From Collinsella aerofaciens (GTDB lineage Bacteria; Actinomycetota; Coriobacteriia; Coriobacteriales; Coriobacteriaceae), in contig JAPJOH010000012.1 in the NCBI GenBank assembly GCA_030826265.1, positions 1 to 63,372 on the forward strand: a stretch of 63,372 nucleotides of DNA, in the 5' to 3' direction. The translations under genes were made by a program, and so were the position numbers. The notes under the pieces were generated by a model, which saw nothing but the letters and a program-made list of their open reading frames with translations, ran no database searches and had not been told where the DNA came from. This document shows positions 25,184 to 33,926 of the stretch, one piece after another; the first letter of the stretch is position 1, and each line of letters starts with the position of its first letter.

Positions 25184-26515
25184 ATGAAGTACTTTGGCAC
25201 CGACGGCTTTCGCGGCGAGGCCAACGTTGGGCTGACGGTAGAGCACGCTTATAAGATTGGCCGTTTTGTGGGCTGGTATTACGGCGCCAACCGCAGTGCT
25301 AAGGCGCGCGTCATCGTGGGCAAGGACACACGTCGCTCGAGTTATATGTTCGAGGCGGCGCTGGTGAGCGGCCTGGTCGCGAGCGGCGCGGACGCCTATA
25401 TGCTGCACGTGATCCCCACGCCGGGCGTAGCGCATCAGACTGTGGAGGGCTGCTTCGATTGCGGCATCATGATCAGTGCGAGCCACAACCCGTTTTGCGA
25501 TAACGGCATTAAGCTCGTCAACAGCGACGGTTTTAAGATGGACGAGGACGTACTGGAGCTTATCGAGGACTACATCGATGGCAAGAGCGAGGTGCCGCTG
25601 GCCACGGGCAACCACATCGGCGCCACGGTGGACTACATGCAGGGCCGCAACCGCTACATTGCTTCGCTCATCGCCAGCGCGAACTTTTCGCTGCAGGGCG
25701 TCAAGATCGGCATCGACTGCGCCAACGGCTCGGCGTCCTCGGTGGCCAAGCCGGTGTTTGACGCGCTGGGCGCCGACGTGCGCGTGATCAACGCCGCGCC
25801 CGATGGTTTTAACATCAACGTCGACTGCGGCTCCACGCATATGGAGCGTCTGCAGCGCCATGTGGTGGAGCAGGGCCTGGACGTGGGCTTTGCCTACGAC
25901 GGCGATGCCGACCGCTGCCTGGCCGTGGATGAGCGCGGTCGCGTGGTAGACGGCGACCAGATCCTGTACGTGTGCGGCGTGTATCTGAACAAGCACGGGC
26001 GACTCTCGGGCGGTACCGTGGTGCCGACGATTGCCAGCAACTTTGGCCTGGTCAAGTCGCTGGAGCTTGCCGGTCTGAGCGCCGTGACCAGCGGCGTGGG
26101 CGACCGTCACGTGTATGCCAAGATGCGAGAGGGCGGCTACAGCCTGGGTGGCGAGCAGACGGGCCATACGATCTTTGGCGATATCGAGCGCACGGGCGAC
26201 GGCATTATGACCTCACTGCGCGTGATGGAAGTGATTCGTGCCGAGCGCGAGACGCTCTCGCAGCTCACGGCTCCGTGCAAGCTGCTGCCGCAGGCGCAGG
26301 TGGCCGTGCACGTGGCGGACAAGGACGCCGCGCTCGAGAACATGGGCGTGCAGAACGCCATCGCCGAGGCCGAGGCTGCGCTGGCAGGCGAGGGCCGCGT
26401 GCTCGTGCGCAAGAGCGGAACCGAGTCGGTGATTCGCGTTTTGGCCGAAGCCCCCGACCAAGCCGCCGCCGACGTCGCCATGAAGCGCATCGCCGCCGCG
26501 CTGGAGGCTTTATAG
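25184..26515 (+). CDS. glmM: Phosphoglucosamine mutase
   Basis: A 443-residue alpha-D-phosphohexomutase converting glucosamine-6-phosphate to glucosamine-1-phosphate for UDP-GlcNAc and peptidoglycan synthesis. It starts with MKYFGTDGFRG and carries the phosphoserine loop ISASHNP (Ser100), the Mg site DGDADRC and the sugar-binding GGEQTGH. The C-terminal phosphate-binding loop is VRKSGTES. Full length. Preceded by AAGGAG. Confidence 0.95.
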   Translation: MKYFGTDGFRGEANVGLTVEHAYKIGRFVGWYYGANRSAKARVIVGKDTRRSSYMFEAALVSGLVASGADAYMLHVIPTPGVAHQTVEGCFDCGIMISASHNPFCDNGIKLVNSDGFKMDEDVLELIEDYIDGKSEVPLATGNHIGATVDYMQGRNRYIASLIASANFSLQGVKIGIDCANGSASSVAKPVFDALGADVRVINAAPDGFNINVDCGSTHMERLQRHVVEQGLDVGFAYDGDADRCLAVDERGRVVDGDQILYVCGVYLNKHGRLSGGTVVPTIASNFGLVKSLELAGLSAVTSGVGDRHVYAKMREGGYSLGGEQTGHTIFGDIERTGDGIMTSLRVMEVIRAERETLSQLTAPCKLLPQAQVAVHVADKDAALENMGVQNAIAEAEAALAGEGRVLVRKSGTESVIRVLAEAPDQAAADVAMKRIAAALEAL

Positions 26516-26543
26516 CTACGCGGTTTTACCAAACCGCGTAGCT
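26514..26543. other. Hairpin overlapping the glmM stop codon
   Basis: Perfect 13-bp arms (AGCTACGCGGTTT, loop TACC, complement at 26531-26543) without a U-tract. It lies at the 3' end of the glmM message. Confidence 0.6.
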
Positions 26544-26555
26544 GCTCGACGCTGC

Positions 26556-26654
26556 AAACGGCCCCAAGCGGCAATCTGACGTTCAATTTCAAGGGCGCGA
26601 CCAGAAGGTCAGCGCCCTTTCATTTCACGTCACCTTGCTCGCTTGGGGCCGTTT
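26556..26654. terminator. Nested palindrome with terminator core
   Basis: Outer 15-bp arms AAACGGCCCCAAGCG (26556-26570) and complement (26640-26654) enclose an inner terminator-like hairpin (26591-26620, AAGGGCGC...GCGCCCTT, then TCATTT). The inner hairpin is the probable glmM terminator. The outer arms end in TTTT on the plus side. Confidence 0.55.
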
Positions 26655-26717
26655 TCGCTGACGTTGCCAAGACATTAGCGTCAACGAACTAGTCATTGGG
26701 TACCTAGTTATTGGGTG

Positions 26718-26760
26718 AAAAAAGGGGACGCTGCGGATTGGTTCCGCGGCGTCCCCTTTG
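26718..26760 (-). terminator. Terminator of the M32 carboxypeptidase gene
   Basis: AAAGGGGACGC-C-GCGG / CCGC-A-GCGTCCCCTTT with a 7-nt loop, followed on the minus strand by TTTTTT, 20 bp after the peptidase stop. It contains the GGGGACGCT block that accompanies the TAGTCATTGGG repeats. Confidence 0.8.
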
Positions 26761-26781
26761 CGTTGGCGTGTCGGTTATGCC

Positions 26782-28365
26782 TTACAGCTCGTAGAGCGTG
26801 GTGAACTTGTCCTGCAGGTAGCTGCAGTAGTAGCGGGCATCGAACGCCATGCCGCAGGCGCCCTTGATGAGTTCCGGCGCGTCTTTGGCGCGGCCCCACT
26901 GCCAAATGTGCTCGCCCAGCCAGGCACGGACGGGCGCCAGATCGCCGCTCGCGCAGGCGCCGGTAAGGTCGACGCCGTCGCGGCACATGGCCGGCACAAA
27001 CATGGCGTCGTAGGCGCTGCCCAGCGCATAGGTGGGGAAGTAGCCAAACGAGCCGCCGCTCCAGTGCGTATCCTGTAGGCAGCCGTGCGTGTCGTCGGGA
27101 ACGGGAATGCCCAGGTACTCATCCATGAAGCGGTTCCAAAGCGCGGGGATGTCCTTGGCCGTGGCCTCGCCGGCAAACAGCATGCGCTCGATCTCGTAGC
27201 GCACCATAACGTGCAGCGGATAGGTGAGCTCGTCGGCCTCGGTGCGGATCAACGACGGCTGCGCGATGTTCACGGCGCGGTAGAGCGTGTCCTCGTCGAC
27301 GTCGCCGTAGACCTCGGGTGCGTGGCGGCGCAGCACCTCGAGCAGCGGTCCCATAAAGGCGCGGCTGCGACCCACGGTGTTTTCGAAGAAGCGGCTCTGG
27401 CTCTCGTGGATGCCCATGGAGGTGCCACCCTCAAGACAGGTGCGCGCATAGGCAGGATTGACGCCCAGCTCGTACATGGCGTGTCCCGCCTCGTGGATGA
27501 TGCTGTAGACGTTGGAGATGCAATCGTCCTCGTAGATGTGTGTCGCGATGCGCGCGTCACCCACGGCAAAGCCCTCGCTAAACGGGTGCTCGGTAAAGGC
27601 AAGCGTGGTGTCGTCCAGGTTCAGGCCGACAAGCTTCATAAGGTCGAAGCTCATGGCGCGCTGGGCGGCCTCGGGCACGCGGGCGTGCAAAAAGTCGGCA
27701 TCGGGCTGCTGGCTGCGCTCGCCGATGGCGTGCACGAGCGGCACGACCGTCGCCTTGACCTCATCGCAAAACGCATCGAAGCTCTTGGCGGAAAGGCCGC
27801 GCTCGTACTGGTCGAGCCAAACATCGTATGGGTCGCGCTTGGGGTCCATAAGTTCGGCCTGATGCTTAAGTTGGGCGACGATTCTATCCACATAGGGCTC
27901 AAAGCTCGCCCAGTCATTGGCCGTCTTGGCCTTGTGCCACACGGCATCGGCCTCGCAGGTGAGCCTGGTCCAGGCCTCGGCCTCCTCGGTGGGGATGACG
28001 CTTGCCTCGCGCTGGTCGCGACCGAGCACACGGATCTCGTCGAGCAGCTGCGGGTCGTCAATTTTGCCGCCGGCGACGGTCTCGCGCGCTAACGAGCGTA
28101 CGAGTTCAACGGACTTCTCGCTGGTCAGCAGCTTGTGATGCTCGCCGGCAAGCGTGCCCATGGCGTCGGCACGGGCGGCAGCACCATTGGCAGGAGCAAT
28201 CGTCGCTCCATCGAACTCGGCAATCTTGAGCAGGTACTCACGAGTCCACAGCTTGCCCTCGAGTTTGCGGAACTTTTTGACGGCCTTGTCGACTTTAGCG
28301 GCCTTGACGCCCTTGGCGGCCTTTGCCACGGCGACCTTGGCCTTCTTATCGAGTTTCTTTCCCAT
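26782..28365 (-). CDS. M32 family carboxypeptidase (Taq type)
   Basis: A 527-residue zinc metallocarboxypeptidase of the M32 family. It has the HExxH motif as HEAGHAMYELG, followed by the GTSMGIHESQSRFFEN segment (third zinc ligand) typical of M32. An extra Lys/Ala-rich N-terminal tail of about 35 residues precedes the usual start of homology (LEGKLWTREYLLK). No signal peptide, so probably cytoplasmic peptide turnover. It diverges from the T-box/pheST transcript. Confidence 0.92.
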   Translation of the reverse strand: MGKKLDKKAKVAVAKAAKGVKAAKVDKAVKKFRKLEGKLWTREYLLKIAEFDGATIAPANGAAARADAMGTLAGEHHKLLTSEKSVELVRSLARETVAGGKIDDPQLLDEIRVLGRDQREASVIPTEEAEAWTRLTCEADAVWHKAKTANDWASFEPYVDRIVAQLKHQAELMDPKRDPYDVWLDQYERGLSAKSFDAFCDEVKATVVPLVHAIGERSQQPDADFLHARVPEAAQRAMSFDLMKLVGLNLDDTTLAFTEHPFSEGFAVGDARIATHIYEDDCISNVYSIIHEAGHAMYELGVNPAYARTCLEGGTSMGIHESQSRFFENTVGRSRAFMGPLLEVLRRHAPEVYGDVDEDTLYRAVNIAQPSLIRTEADELTYPLHVMVRYEIERMLFAGEATAKDIPALWNRFMDEYLGIPVPDDTHGCLQDTHWSGGSFGYFPTYALGSAYDAMFVPAMCRDGVDLTGACASGDLAPVRAWLGEHIWQWGRAKDAPELIKGACGMAFDARYYCSYLQDKFTTLYEL

Positions 28366-28514
28366 ACCGTATCCTTAATCTCGCAGGCCGAGCGCCGCAG
28401 GCGGATGCACGGCCAGTTTGCACAGCTACCTGCCTTGTGCCTGCCTTGTACCCAGTGCGAACAAAACGGAACGCGGCGATATGCTCGCAGAATGTGTTAT
28501 CCTATAGCCCAATG

Positions 28515-28797
28515 CGTTGACGGAGAGGGTTTTGCCCGCCGCGTCGCCGACAAGAGAGGGAAGGTCATGGGCTGCAAACCTTCCTGCGGTGGCAAGGGCC
28601 AAGCGTTCACTCCCGAGCAGCGACCTCAACGGGCGCGCGGCCAGCGGCGGCGAAGCCCCAGTAGGGAAGCCGTGAGCCTCGCGACAAGGGGCGCAGAGTG
28701 GGCTCGGCGGGCCAGACATCCGCCGGGTCAAACAAGGTGGTACCGCGGAATTCAACCGTCCTTGGGCAATGCACATGCCCGAGGGCGGTTTTTTGTT
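28515..28797 (+). ncRNA. T-box leader (tRNA-Phe-sensing) of pheST
   Basis: The conserved T-box AACAAGGTGGTACCGCGG is at 28731-28748. Its TGGT bulge complements an ACCA tRNA end, as expected for tRNA-Phe. It is followed by an intrinsic terminator (28754-28797: AACCG-CCT-GGGCA with TGCCC-AGG-CGGTT, then TTTTTT). Upstream sequence folds into several hairpins (for example GGAAGG...CCTTCC near 28559-28587) that fit Stem I, but I could not place the Phe specifier codon with certainty. The 5' end is approximate. Confidence 0.88.
28754..28797 (+). terminator. T-box-controlled terminator
   Basis: GC-rich stem ending in GGTTTTTTGTT immediately after the T-box. The 5' arm is the region that would be recruited into the antiterminator when uncharged tRNA-Phe binds. 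Confidence 0.85.
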
Positions 28798-28880
28798 ACC
28801 GAACCGGGCCGCGTTTTCGCAACGTCAGGCGGCGGCAGTCGTCCCGGCGAGCGGGGAGCGCGAGAGACGAAAGGGAAGAC

Positions 28881-29957
28881 ATGAGTCTGATTGATGATCT
28901 GGTCAAACTCGAGGAAGAGGCCAAGGAGCTCGTCGCAGGCGCCGACGACGCCGCCAAGCTCGAGGCCGCGCGCGTTGAGCTGCTCGGCCGCAAGGGCCGC
29001 ATCACCGGCCTGATGCGCATGATGGGCAAGCTCGCCCCCGAGGATCGTCCCGTGATGGGCAAGCGCGCCAACGAGATGCGCCAACTGATCGAGGGTATGC
29101 TCGACGAGCGCACCACCGAGATGAAGGCCGCCGCCCTCAAGCACGCACTCGAGCACGAGGCCGTCGACATCACGCTGCCGGGCATCCGTCCGCAGATCGG
29201 TCACCAGCACCTGATCAAGCAGATCATCGAGGAGGCCGAGGACATCTTCTGCGGCATCGGCTACACCGTCGAGTCCGGTCCCATGGTCGACACCTCTTAC
29301 TACAACTTCACCGCGCTCAACGCCCCCATGGATCACCCGAGCCGCTCGGCCCGCGACACCTTCTACGTGGTCGACAACAACCCCGGCAGCGTCGCGCACC
29401 CCGAGGCTCACGCCCACGGCGAGTCCGATGTGCTGCTGCGCACCCAGACCTCGGGCGTGCAGATCCACACCATGGAGTCGCAGAAGCCGCCCATCTACAT
29501 GATCTGCCCGGGCACCGTCTACCGTCCCGACACGGCCGATGCCTGCCACCTTCCGCAGTTCAACCAGATCGAGGGCCTGGTCGTCGACGAGGGCATCACC
29601 TTTGGTGACCTCAAGGGCACGCTCGACTACTTTGTTAAGTGCATGTTTGGCGAGGACCGCAAGACGCGTTACCGCCCGCACTTCTTCCCCTTCACCGAGC
29701 CTTCCTGCGAGGTGGACGTGAGCTGCCACGTCTGCGGCGGCAAGGGCTGCAACTTCTGCAAGCACAGCGGCTGGATCGAGATCCTGGGCTGCGGCATGGT
29801 CGACCCCAACGTCCTGATTAACTGCGGCATCGATCCCGAGAAGTACACCGGCTTCGCCTTTGGCATTGGCGCCGAGCGCGTCGCGGCACTGCGCTACGAC
29901 CTGCCCGACCTCAGAACTCTCATGACGGGTGATATGCGCTTCTTGAATCAGTTCTAG
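28881..29957 (+). CDS. pheS: Phenylalanyl-tRNA synthetase, alpha subunit
   Basis: A 358-residue class II synthetase subunit: N-terminal coiled coil (about 1-85), then the catalytic core with RPQIGHQHLI, motif 2 (TSGVQIHTMESQKPP) and motif 3 (GFAFGIGAERVAALRYDLPD). It forms an (alpha-beta)2 enzyme with PheT, encoded 185 bp downstream. Start 28881 follows AAAGGGAAG and matches the family; the longer open frame runs back into the T-box. Confidence 0.96.
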   Translation: MSLIDDLVKLEEEAKELVAGADDAAKLEAARVELLGRKGRITGLMRMMGKLAPEDRPVMGKRANEMRQLIEGMLDERTTEMKAAALKHALEHEAVDITLPGIRPQIGHQHLIKQIIEEAEDIFCGIGYTVESGPMVDTSYYNFTALNAPMDHPSRSARDTFYVVDNNPGSVAHPEAHAHGESDVLLRTQTSGVQIHTMESQKPPIYMICPGTVYRPDTADACHLPQFNQIEGLVVDEGITFGDLKGTLDYFVKCMFGEDRKTRYRPHFFPFTEPSCEVDVSCHVCGGKGCNFCKHSGWIEILGCGMVDPNVLINCGIDPEKYTGFAFGIGAERVAALRYDLPDLRTLMTGDMRFLNQF

Positions 29958-30141
29958 GCTGCGGCTTGCCCAAGCACGGCACCTCGGCGCTCATTCGTCG
30001 CTTGCGTACCAAAGTACGCGGCGCTCCTCTTTCGGGCCGATCTGCCGCACTTGGACAACCCTCGCTTTGTAAGGAATGTTCACAAAGTTGAAGTTTCCAC
30101 CTGCATCTCTTCGCAGGCTTTCAGTATGAAAGGAGAGCTAG

Positions 30142-32595
30142 ATGCGTGTTTCTTACGACTGGCTCAAGACCATGATCGATATTCCGGAGGATCCCAAGAC
30201 CCTTTCGGACGAATATATCCGTACCGGCACCGAGGTCGAGGCGATCGACACCGTGGGAGAATCCTTCGACCACGTGGTGACTGCCAAGGTGCTCACCAAG
30301 ACCCCGCACCCCGATAGCGACCACATGTATGTGTGCTCGGTCGACGTGGGCGACAAGAACCTCGACGCCGACGGCAACCCCGCTCCGCTGCAGATCGTCT
30401 GCGGCGCGCAGAACTTTGAGGCCGGCGACCACATCGTCACGGCCATGATCGGCGCAGTTCTGCCCGGCGACGTCAAGATCAAGAAAAGCAAGCTTCGCGG
30501 CGTCGTGTCCATGGGCATGAACTGCTCCGCGCGCGAGCTCGGCCTGGGCGGCGACCACTCCGGCATTATGATCCTGCCCGAGGATACGCCCTGCGGCATG
30601 CCGTTTGCCGAGTATGTGGGCTCGAGCGACACCGTGCTCGACTGCGAGATTACGCCCAACCGTCCCGACTGCCTGTCCATGATCGGCATGGCCCGCGAGA
30701 CCGGCGCCATCTTCGACCGCGTTTTTCACGTTGAGCTGCCCGCCATCAAGGCCGAGACCGGCCGCGCGACCGACGACGAGCTTTCGGTCGAGATTGCCGA
30801 CGAGGGCCTGTGCGACCGCTACGTCGCCCGCATCGTGCGCAACGTGAAGGTCGGCCCCTCGCCCGACTGGATGGTCAAGCGCCTCAACGCCCTGGGCGTG
30901 CGTCCGCACAACAACATCGTCGACATCACCAATTACGTGATGATGCTCACCGGTCAGCCGCTGCACGCCTTTGACCTGGACACCTTTGCCGAGCGCGATG
31001 GCAGGCGTCACGTGGTGGTTCGCGCCGCCCAACAGGACGAGAAGTTTACGACCCTCGACGGCGAGGAGCGCACGCTCGACGCCGGCATGGGCCTCATTAC
31101 CGACGGCGAGCGTCCCGTGGCGCTGGCCGGCGTTATGGGCGGCATGGATTCCGAGATCGAGGACGACACCGTCGACGTGATGGTCGAGAGTGCCTGCTTC
31201 AACGCCGGTCGCACTTCGCACACCAGCCGTGACCTGTCGCTGATCTCCGACGCCTCCATTCGCTTTGAGCGTCAGGTCGACGAGACCGGCTGCGTGGATG
31301 TCGCCAACGTTACCTGCGCGCTCATCGAGGAGATTGCCGGCGGCGAGGTTGCTCCCGGCTATGTCGACGTTTTCCCCGCGCCCAAGACCATCGACAGCAT
31401 CAAGCTGCGCCTGGCCCGCGTGCACGCCATTTGCGGTGCCGATATCGAGCCCGACTTTATCGAGCGTTCGCTCACCCGTCTGGGCTGCACCGTCGAGTGC
31501 GACGGCGAGGACTTTATGGTTACCCCGCCGAGCTTCCGCCCCGACCTGCCGCGCGAGATCGACCTGATCGAGGAGGTCCTGCGCCTGTGGGGCATGGGCC
31601 GCGTGACGGCGACCATCCCGGCTGCCAAGAACCACATCGGCGGCCTGACTCGCGAGCAGAAGCTCACCCGCAAGGTCGGCGAGATCCTGCGCGCCTGCGG
31701 CCTCAACGAGACCACGACCTTTGGCTTTGCCGCTCCGGGCGACCTGGAGAAGATCGGCATGTCCACCGAGGGCCGCGGCTGCCCCGTGGTGCTCATGAAC
31801 CCGCTGGTGGCCGAGCAGACCGAGATGCGCCGCTCGCTGCTGCCGGGTCTGTTGCAGTCCGTTGCCTATAACGAGGCGCACGGTACGCCCAACGTACACC
31901 TGTACGAGGTCGGCAGCCTGTTCCATGGCCGCGAGAACGCCAGCCTGCCCAAGGAGACCAAGTCCGTCGCGGGCGTGCTCTCGGGCCAGTGGAGCGAGCA
32001 GTCTTGGAGCATGAAGTACCGCAAGCTGCGTTTCTTCTTTGGCAAGGGCATCGTCGAGGAGCTGCTCGCCCAGCTGCGCATCGAGAAGGTTCGCTTCCGT
32101 CCCGTCGAGGGCGAGGGCTATGCCTTCCTGCAGCCGGGTCGTGCTGCCGAGGTCCTGTCCGGCGGCACCGTGCTGGGTTGGGTCGGCGAGATCCACCCCG
32201 AGGCGCGCGAGGCTATGGGCATTGACGAGGTCGTCGTCGCCTTTGAGCTCGACTTGGATAAGCTGATCAAGGGCGCCCGCAACCAGGAGAACTACCGTGA
32301 GTTCTCGCAGTACCCGGCCGTTGAGCACGACCTCGCTATCGTGGTTGACAACACTGTGACCTGCGAGGATCTTGAGCGTCGTATTACGAGTGCCGGCGGC
32401 AAGCTGCTCGAGGGCGTGCGCCTGTTCGATGTCTACCGCGATCCGGTCCGCATCGGCAAGGGCAAGAAATCCATGGCCTTTGCGCTTACGTATCGCTCCG
32501 ACGACCACACGCTCACCAGCGAAGAGGTCGAAAAGGCGCACCAGAAGATCGTCACCAAGGTGTGCAAGGGCGTAAACGGCGAGGTCCGCGGCTAG
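30142..32595 (+). CDS. pheT: Phenylalanyl-tRNA synthetase, beta subunit
   Basis: An 817-residue beta subunit with the N-terminal MRVSYDWLK, the tRNA-binding (EMAP-like) domain at about 40-150, the B3/B4 editing domain, B5 domains and a C-terminal ferredoxin-like anticodon-binding domain. Length and order are standard. The AAAGGAGAG ribosome site is strong. Expression follows the T-box leader. Confidence 0.96.
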   Translation: MRVSYDWLKTMIDIPEDPKTLSDEYIRTGTEVEAIDTVGESFDHVVTAKVLTKTPHPDSDHMYVCSVDVGDKNLDADGNPAPLQIVCGAQNFEAGDHIVTAMIGAVLPGDVKIKKSKLRGVVSMGMNCSARELGLGGDHSGIMILPEDTPCGMPFAEYVGSSDTVLDCEITPNRPDCLSMIGMARETGAIFDRVFHVELPAIKAETGRATDDELSVEIADEGLCDRYVARIVRNVKVGPSPDWMVKRLNALGVRPHNNIVDITNYVMMLTGQPLHAFDLDTFAERDGRRHVVVRAAQQDEKFTTLDGEERTLDAGMGLITDGERPVALAGVMGGMDSEIEDDTVDVMVESACFNAGRTSHTSRDLSLISDASIRFERQVDETGCVDVANVTCALIEEIAGGEVAPGYVDVFPAPKTIDSIKLRLARVHAICGADIEPDFIERSLTRLGCTVECDGEDFMVTPPSFRPDLPREIDLIEEVLRLWGMGRVTATIPAAKNHIGGLTREQKLTRKVGEILRACGLNETTTFGFAAPGDLEKIGMSTEGRGCPVVLMNPLVAEQTEMRRSLLPGLLQSVAYNEAHGTPNVHLYEVGSLFHGRENASLPKETKSVAGVLSGQWSEQSWSMKYRKLRFFFGKGIVEELLAQLRIEKVRFRPVEGEGYAFLQPGRAAEVLSGGTVLGWVGEIHPEAREAMGIDEVVVAFELDLDKLIKGARNQENYREFSQYPAVEHDLAIVVDNTVTCEDLERRITSAGGKLLEGVRLFDVYRDPVRIGKGKKSMAFALTYRSDDHTLTSEEVEKAHQKIVTKVCKGVNGEVRG

Positions 32596-32716
32596 GTCCT
32601 GCGCCGGATATAGGCCAGCGTCGGCTGCCGCCGAGTCTTACGTGACTGCTGTTTTCGGTATAAGGCACCGTTGAGCCTTCATATATGACACGCGCATTAC
32701 ATAACGGCGTGCTGCT

Positions 32717-32745
32717 TTGTCGGCAGTGCGCCGTTTTGCTATGAT
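32717..32745 (+). promoter_or_regulatory. Promoter of the ECF metal transporter operon
   Basis: TTGTCG (32717-32722), 17 bp, TATGAT (32740-32745). A dyad operator begins 11 bp downstream, over the probable start site. Confidence 0.5.
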
Positions 32746-32755
32746 AGCCCGCGGC

Positions 32756-32783
32756 GTGTTACGAATTTGACAATACGTAACAC
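32756..32783. promoter_or_regulatory. NikR-like operator
   Basis: GTGTTACG (32756-32763) and CGTAACAC (32776-32783) form a perfect dyad with a 12-bp spacer, i.e. GTGTTAC-N14-GTAACAC. As I recall, this is the form described for NikR sites in deltaproteobacteria (GTGTTA-N-TAACAC type). Its place between the promoter and a nickel/cobalt transporter supports nickel-dependent repression. No nikR gene is in the window. Confidence 0.6.
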
Positions 32784-32840
32784 TGTCAAGGTGATTTAAG
32801 CGGCGTTGCAATTCTGTGCGCCGACAACCGGGAGGCGTAC

Positions 32841-33926
32841 ATGCACATTCCAGATAACTATCTGTCCCCGCAGACCGATGCCGTCATGGCGGTGGCGATG
32901 GTGCCCGTTTGGGTTCACTGCATCAAGAAGGTGCGTGCCACGCTCGATCGCGAGCATATGGCGTTCCTGGGCATCTGCGCCGCATTCTCCTTCTTGCTCA
33001 TGATGTTCAACGTGCCGCTGCCCGGCGGCACCACAGGTCACGCCGTCGGCGGCGCGCTCATCGCGCTGCTGCTGGGCCCCGAGGCCGCGGCTATCGCTGT
33101 CTCGGTCGCGCTGGCGCTGCAGGCGCTGCTATTTGGCGACGGCGGCGTTCTGTCGTTTGGCGCCAACTGCTTTAACATGGCCTTTGTGCTGCCGTTTGTC
33201 GCTGCTATCGTGTTTCGTGCGCTCAACAGCCGTCTGCACGACAAGAGCTGGGGCACCTCGGTTTCTGCCATCGTGAGCGGCTGGGTTGGCCTGTGCCTGG
33301 CGGCCCTGTGCGCGGCGGTCGAGTTCGGTATTCAGCCGATGCTCTTCACCAACGCTTCGGGCGCTCCGCTGTACTGCCCCTTCCCGCTGTCCGTGGCTAT
33401 TCCGGCCATGTTGATCCCGCATATGCTGGTTGCCGGTGTGATCGAGGGCGTGGCGACGGCCGCCATCTACGGTTTCATTAAGAAGACGGCGCCGAGCATT
33501 ATCGTCGGGCCCGAGGCCGTCGATGGCCAGCTTGCTGCCGAGGGCGCTGCTGCCAAGAAGACCTCGCTGGTCCCCACGCTCATTTTGGTCGCCGTGCTCG
33601 TGGTGGCCACGCCGCTGGGCTTGCTTGCCACCGGTGACGCCTGGGGTGAGTGGGACGCCGAGGGCGCCGCGACCGCCGTTCAGGAGGCTGGCGACGACAG
33701 CCTGCAGGCTTCGGTCGGCCTCGATACCCCGACCTTTGCCGACGCGCTGCCCACGGGTGATTACCTGCAGGCTTATTCCGAGGAGCAGGGTCTTGGCTTT
33801 GCCGGTCAGGCTGCCATGTATATCCTGTCCGGCGTGATTGGCGTGGCGGTGCTCACCATCGCATTCCGTCTGATCTCGCTGACGGTCAAGGAAAGCGGTG
33901 CTCATGGCAATAGCCGAGCTGCCTAG
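32841..33926 (+). CDS. ECF-type nickel/cobalt transporter substrate-binding membrane protein (CbiM/NikM) with fused CbiN/NikN-like C-terminus
   Basis: A 361-residue protein starting MHIPDNYL, the hallmark N-terminus of CbiM/NikM in which the amino terminus and His2 bind the metal. About seven membrane helices are followed, from about residue 245, by a segment with two further helices flanking a hydrophilic loop (VPTLILVAVLVVATPLG ... AAMYILSGVIGVAVLTI), as in CbiN/PDGLE or NikN proteins, here fused. With the next two genes it makes a complete ECF importer. The upstream NikR-like dyad favours nickel over cobalt. The next gene overlaps by 23 bp. Confidence 0.88.
   Translation: MHIPDNYLSPQTDAVMAVAMVPVWVHCIKKVRATLDREHMAFLGICAAFSFLLMMFNVPLPGGTTGHAVGGALIALLLGPEAAAIAVSVALALQALLFGDGGVLSFGANCFNMAFVLPFVAAIVFRALNSRLHDKSWGTSVSAIVSGWVGLCLAALCAAVEFGIQPMLFTNASGAPLYCPFPLSVAIPAMLIPHMLVAGVIEGVATAAIYGFIKKTAPSIIVGPEAVDGQLAAEGAAAKKTSLVPTLILVAVLVVATPLGLLATGDAWGEWDAEGAATAVQEAGDDSLQASVGLDTPTFADALPTGDYLQAYSEEQGLGFAGQAAMYILSGVIGVAVLTIAFRLISLTVKESGAHGNSRAA

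Noticed and set aside
30121..32541. Very long open frame antisense to pheT (and similar ones antisense to DUF4012, metG, the Ca-ATPase and others)
   Set aside because: High GC content makes antisense frames long by chance; the sense genes are clear homologues, and the antisense products lack recognisable motifs or suitable ribosome sites.
32596..32840. Cobalamin riboswitch before the CbiM-like gene
   Set aside because: No B12-box-like conserved core; the region instead shows a promoter and a dyad operator.
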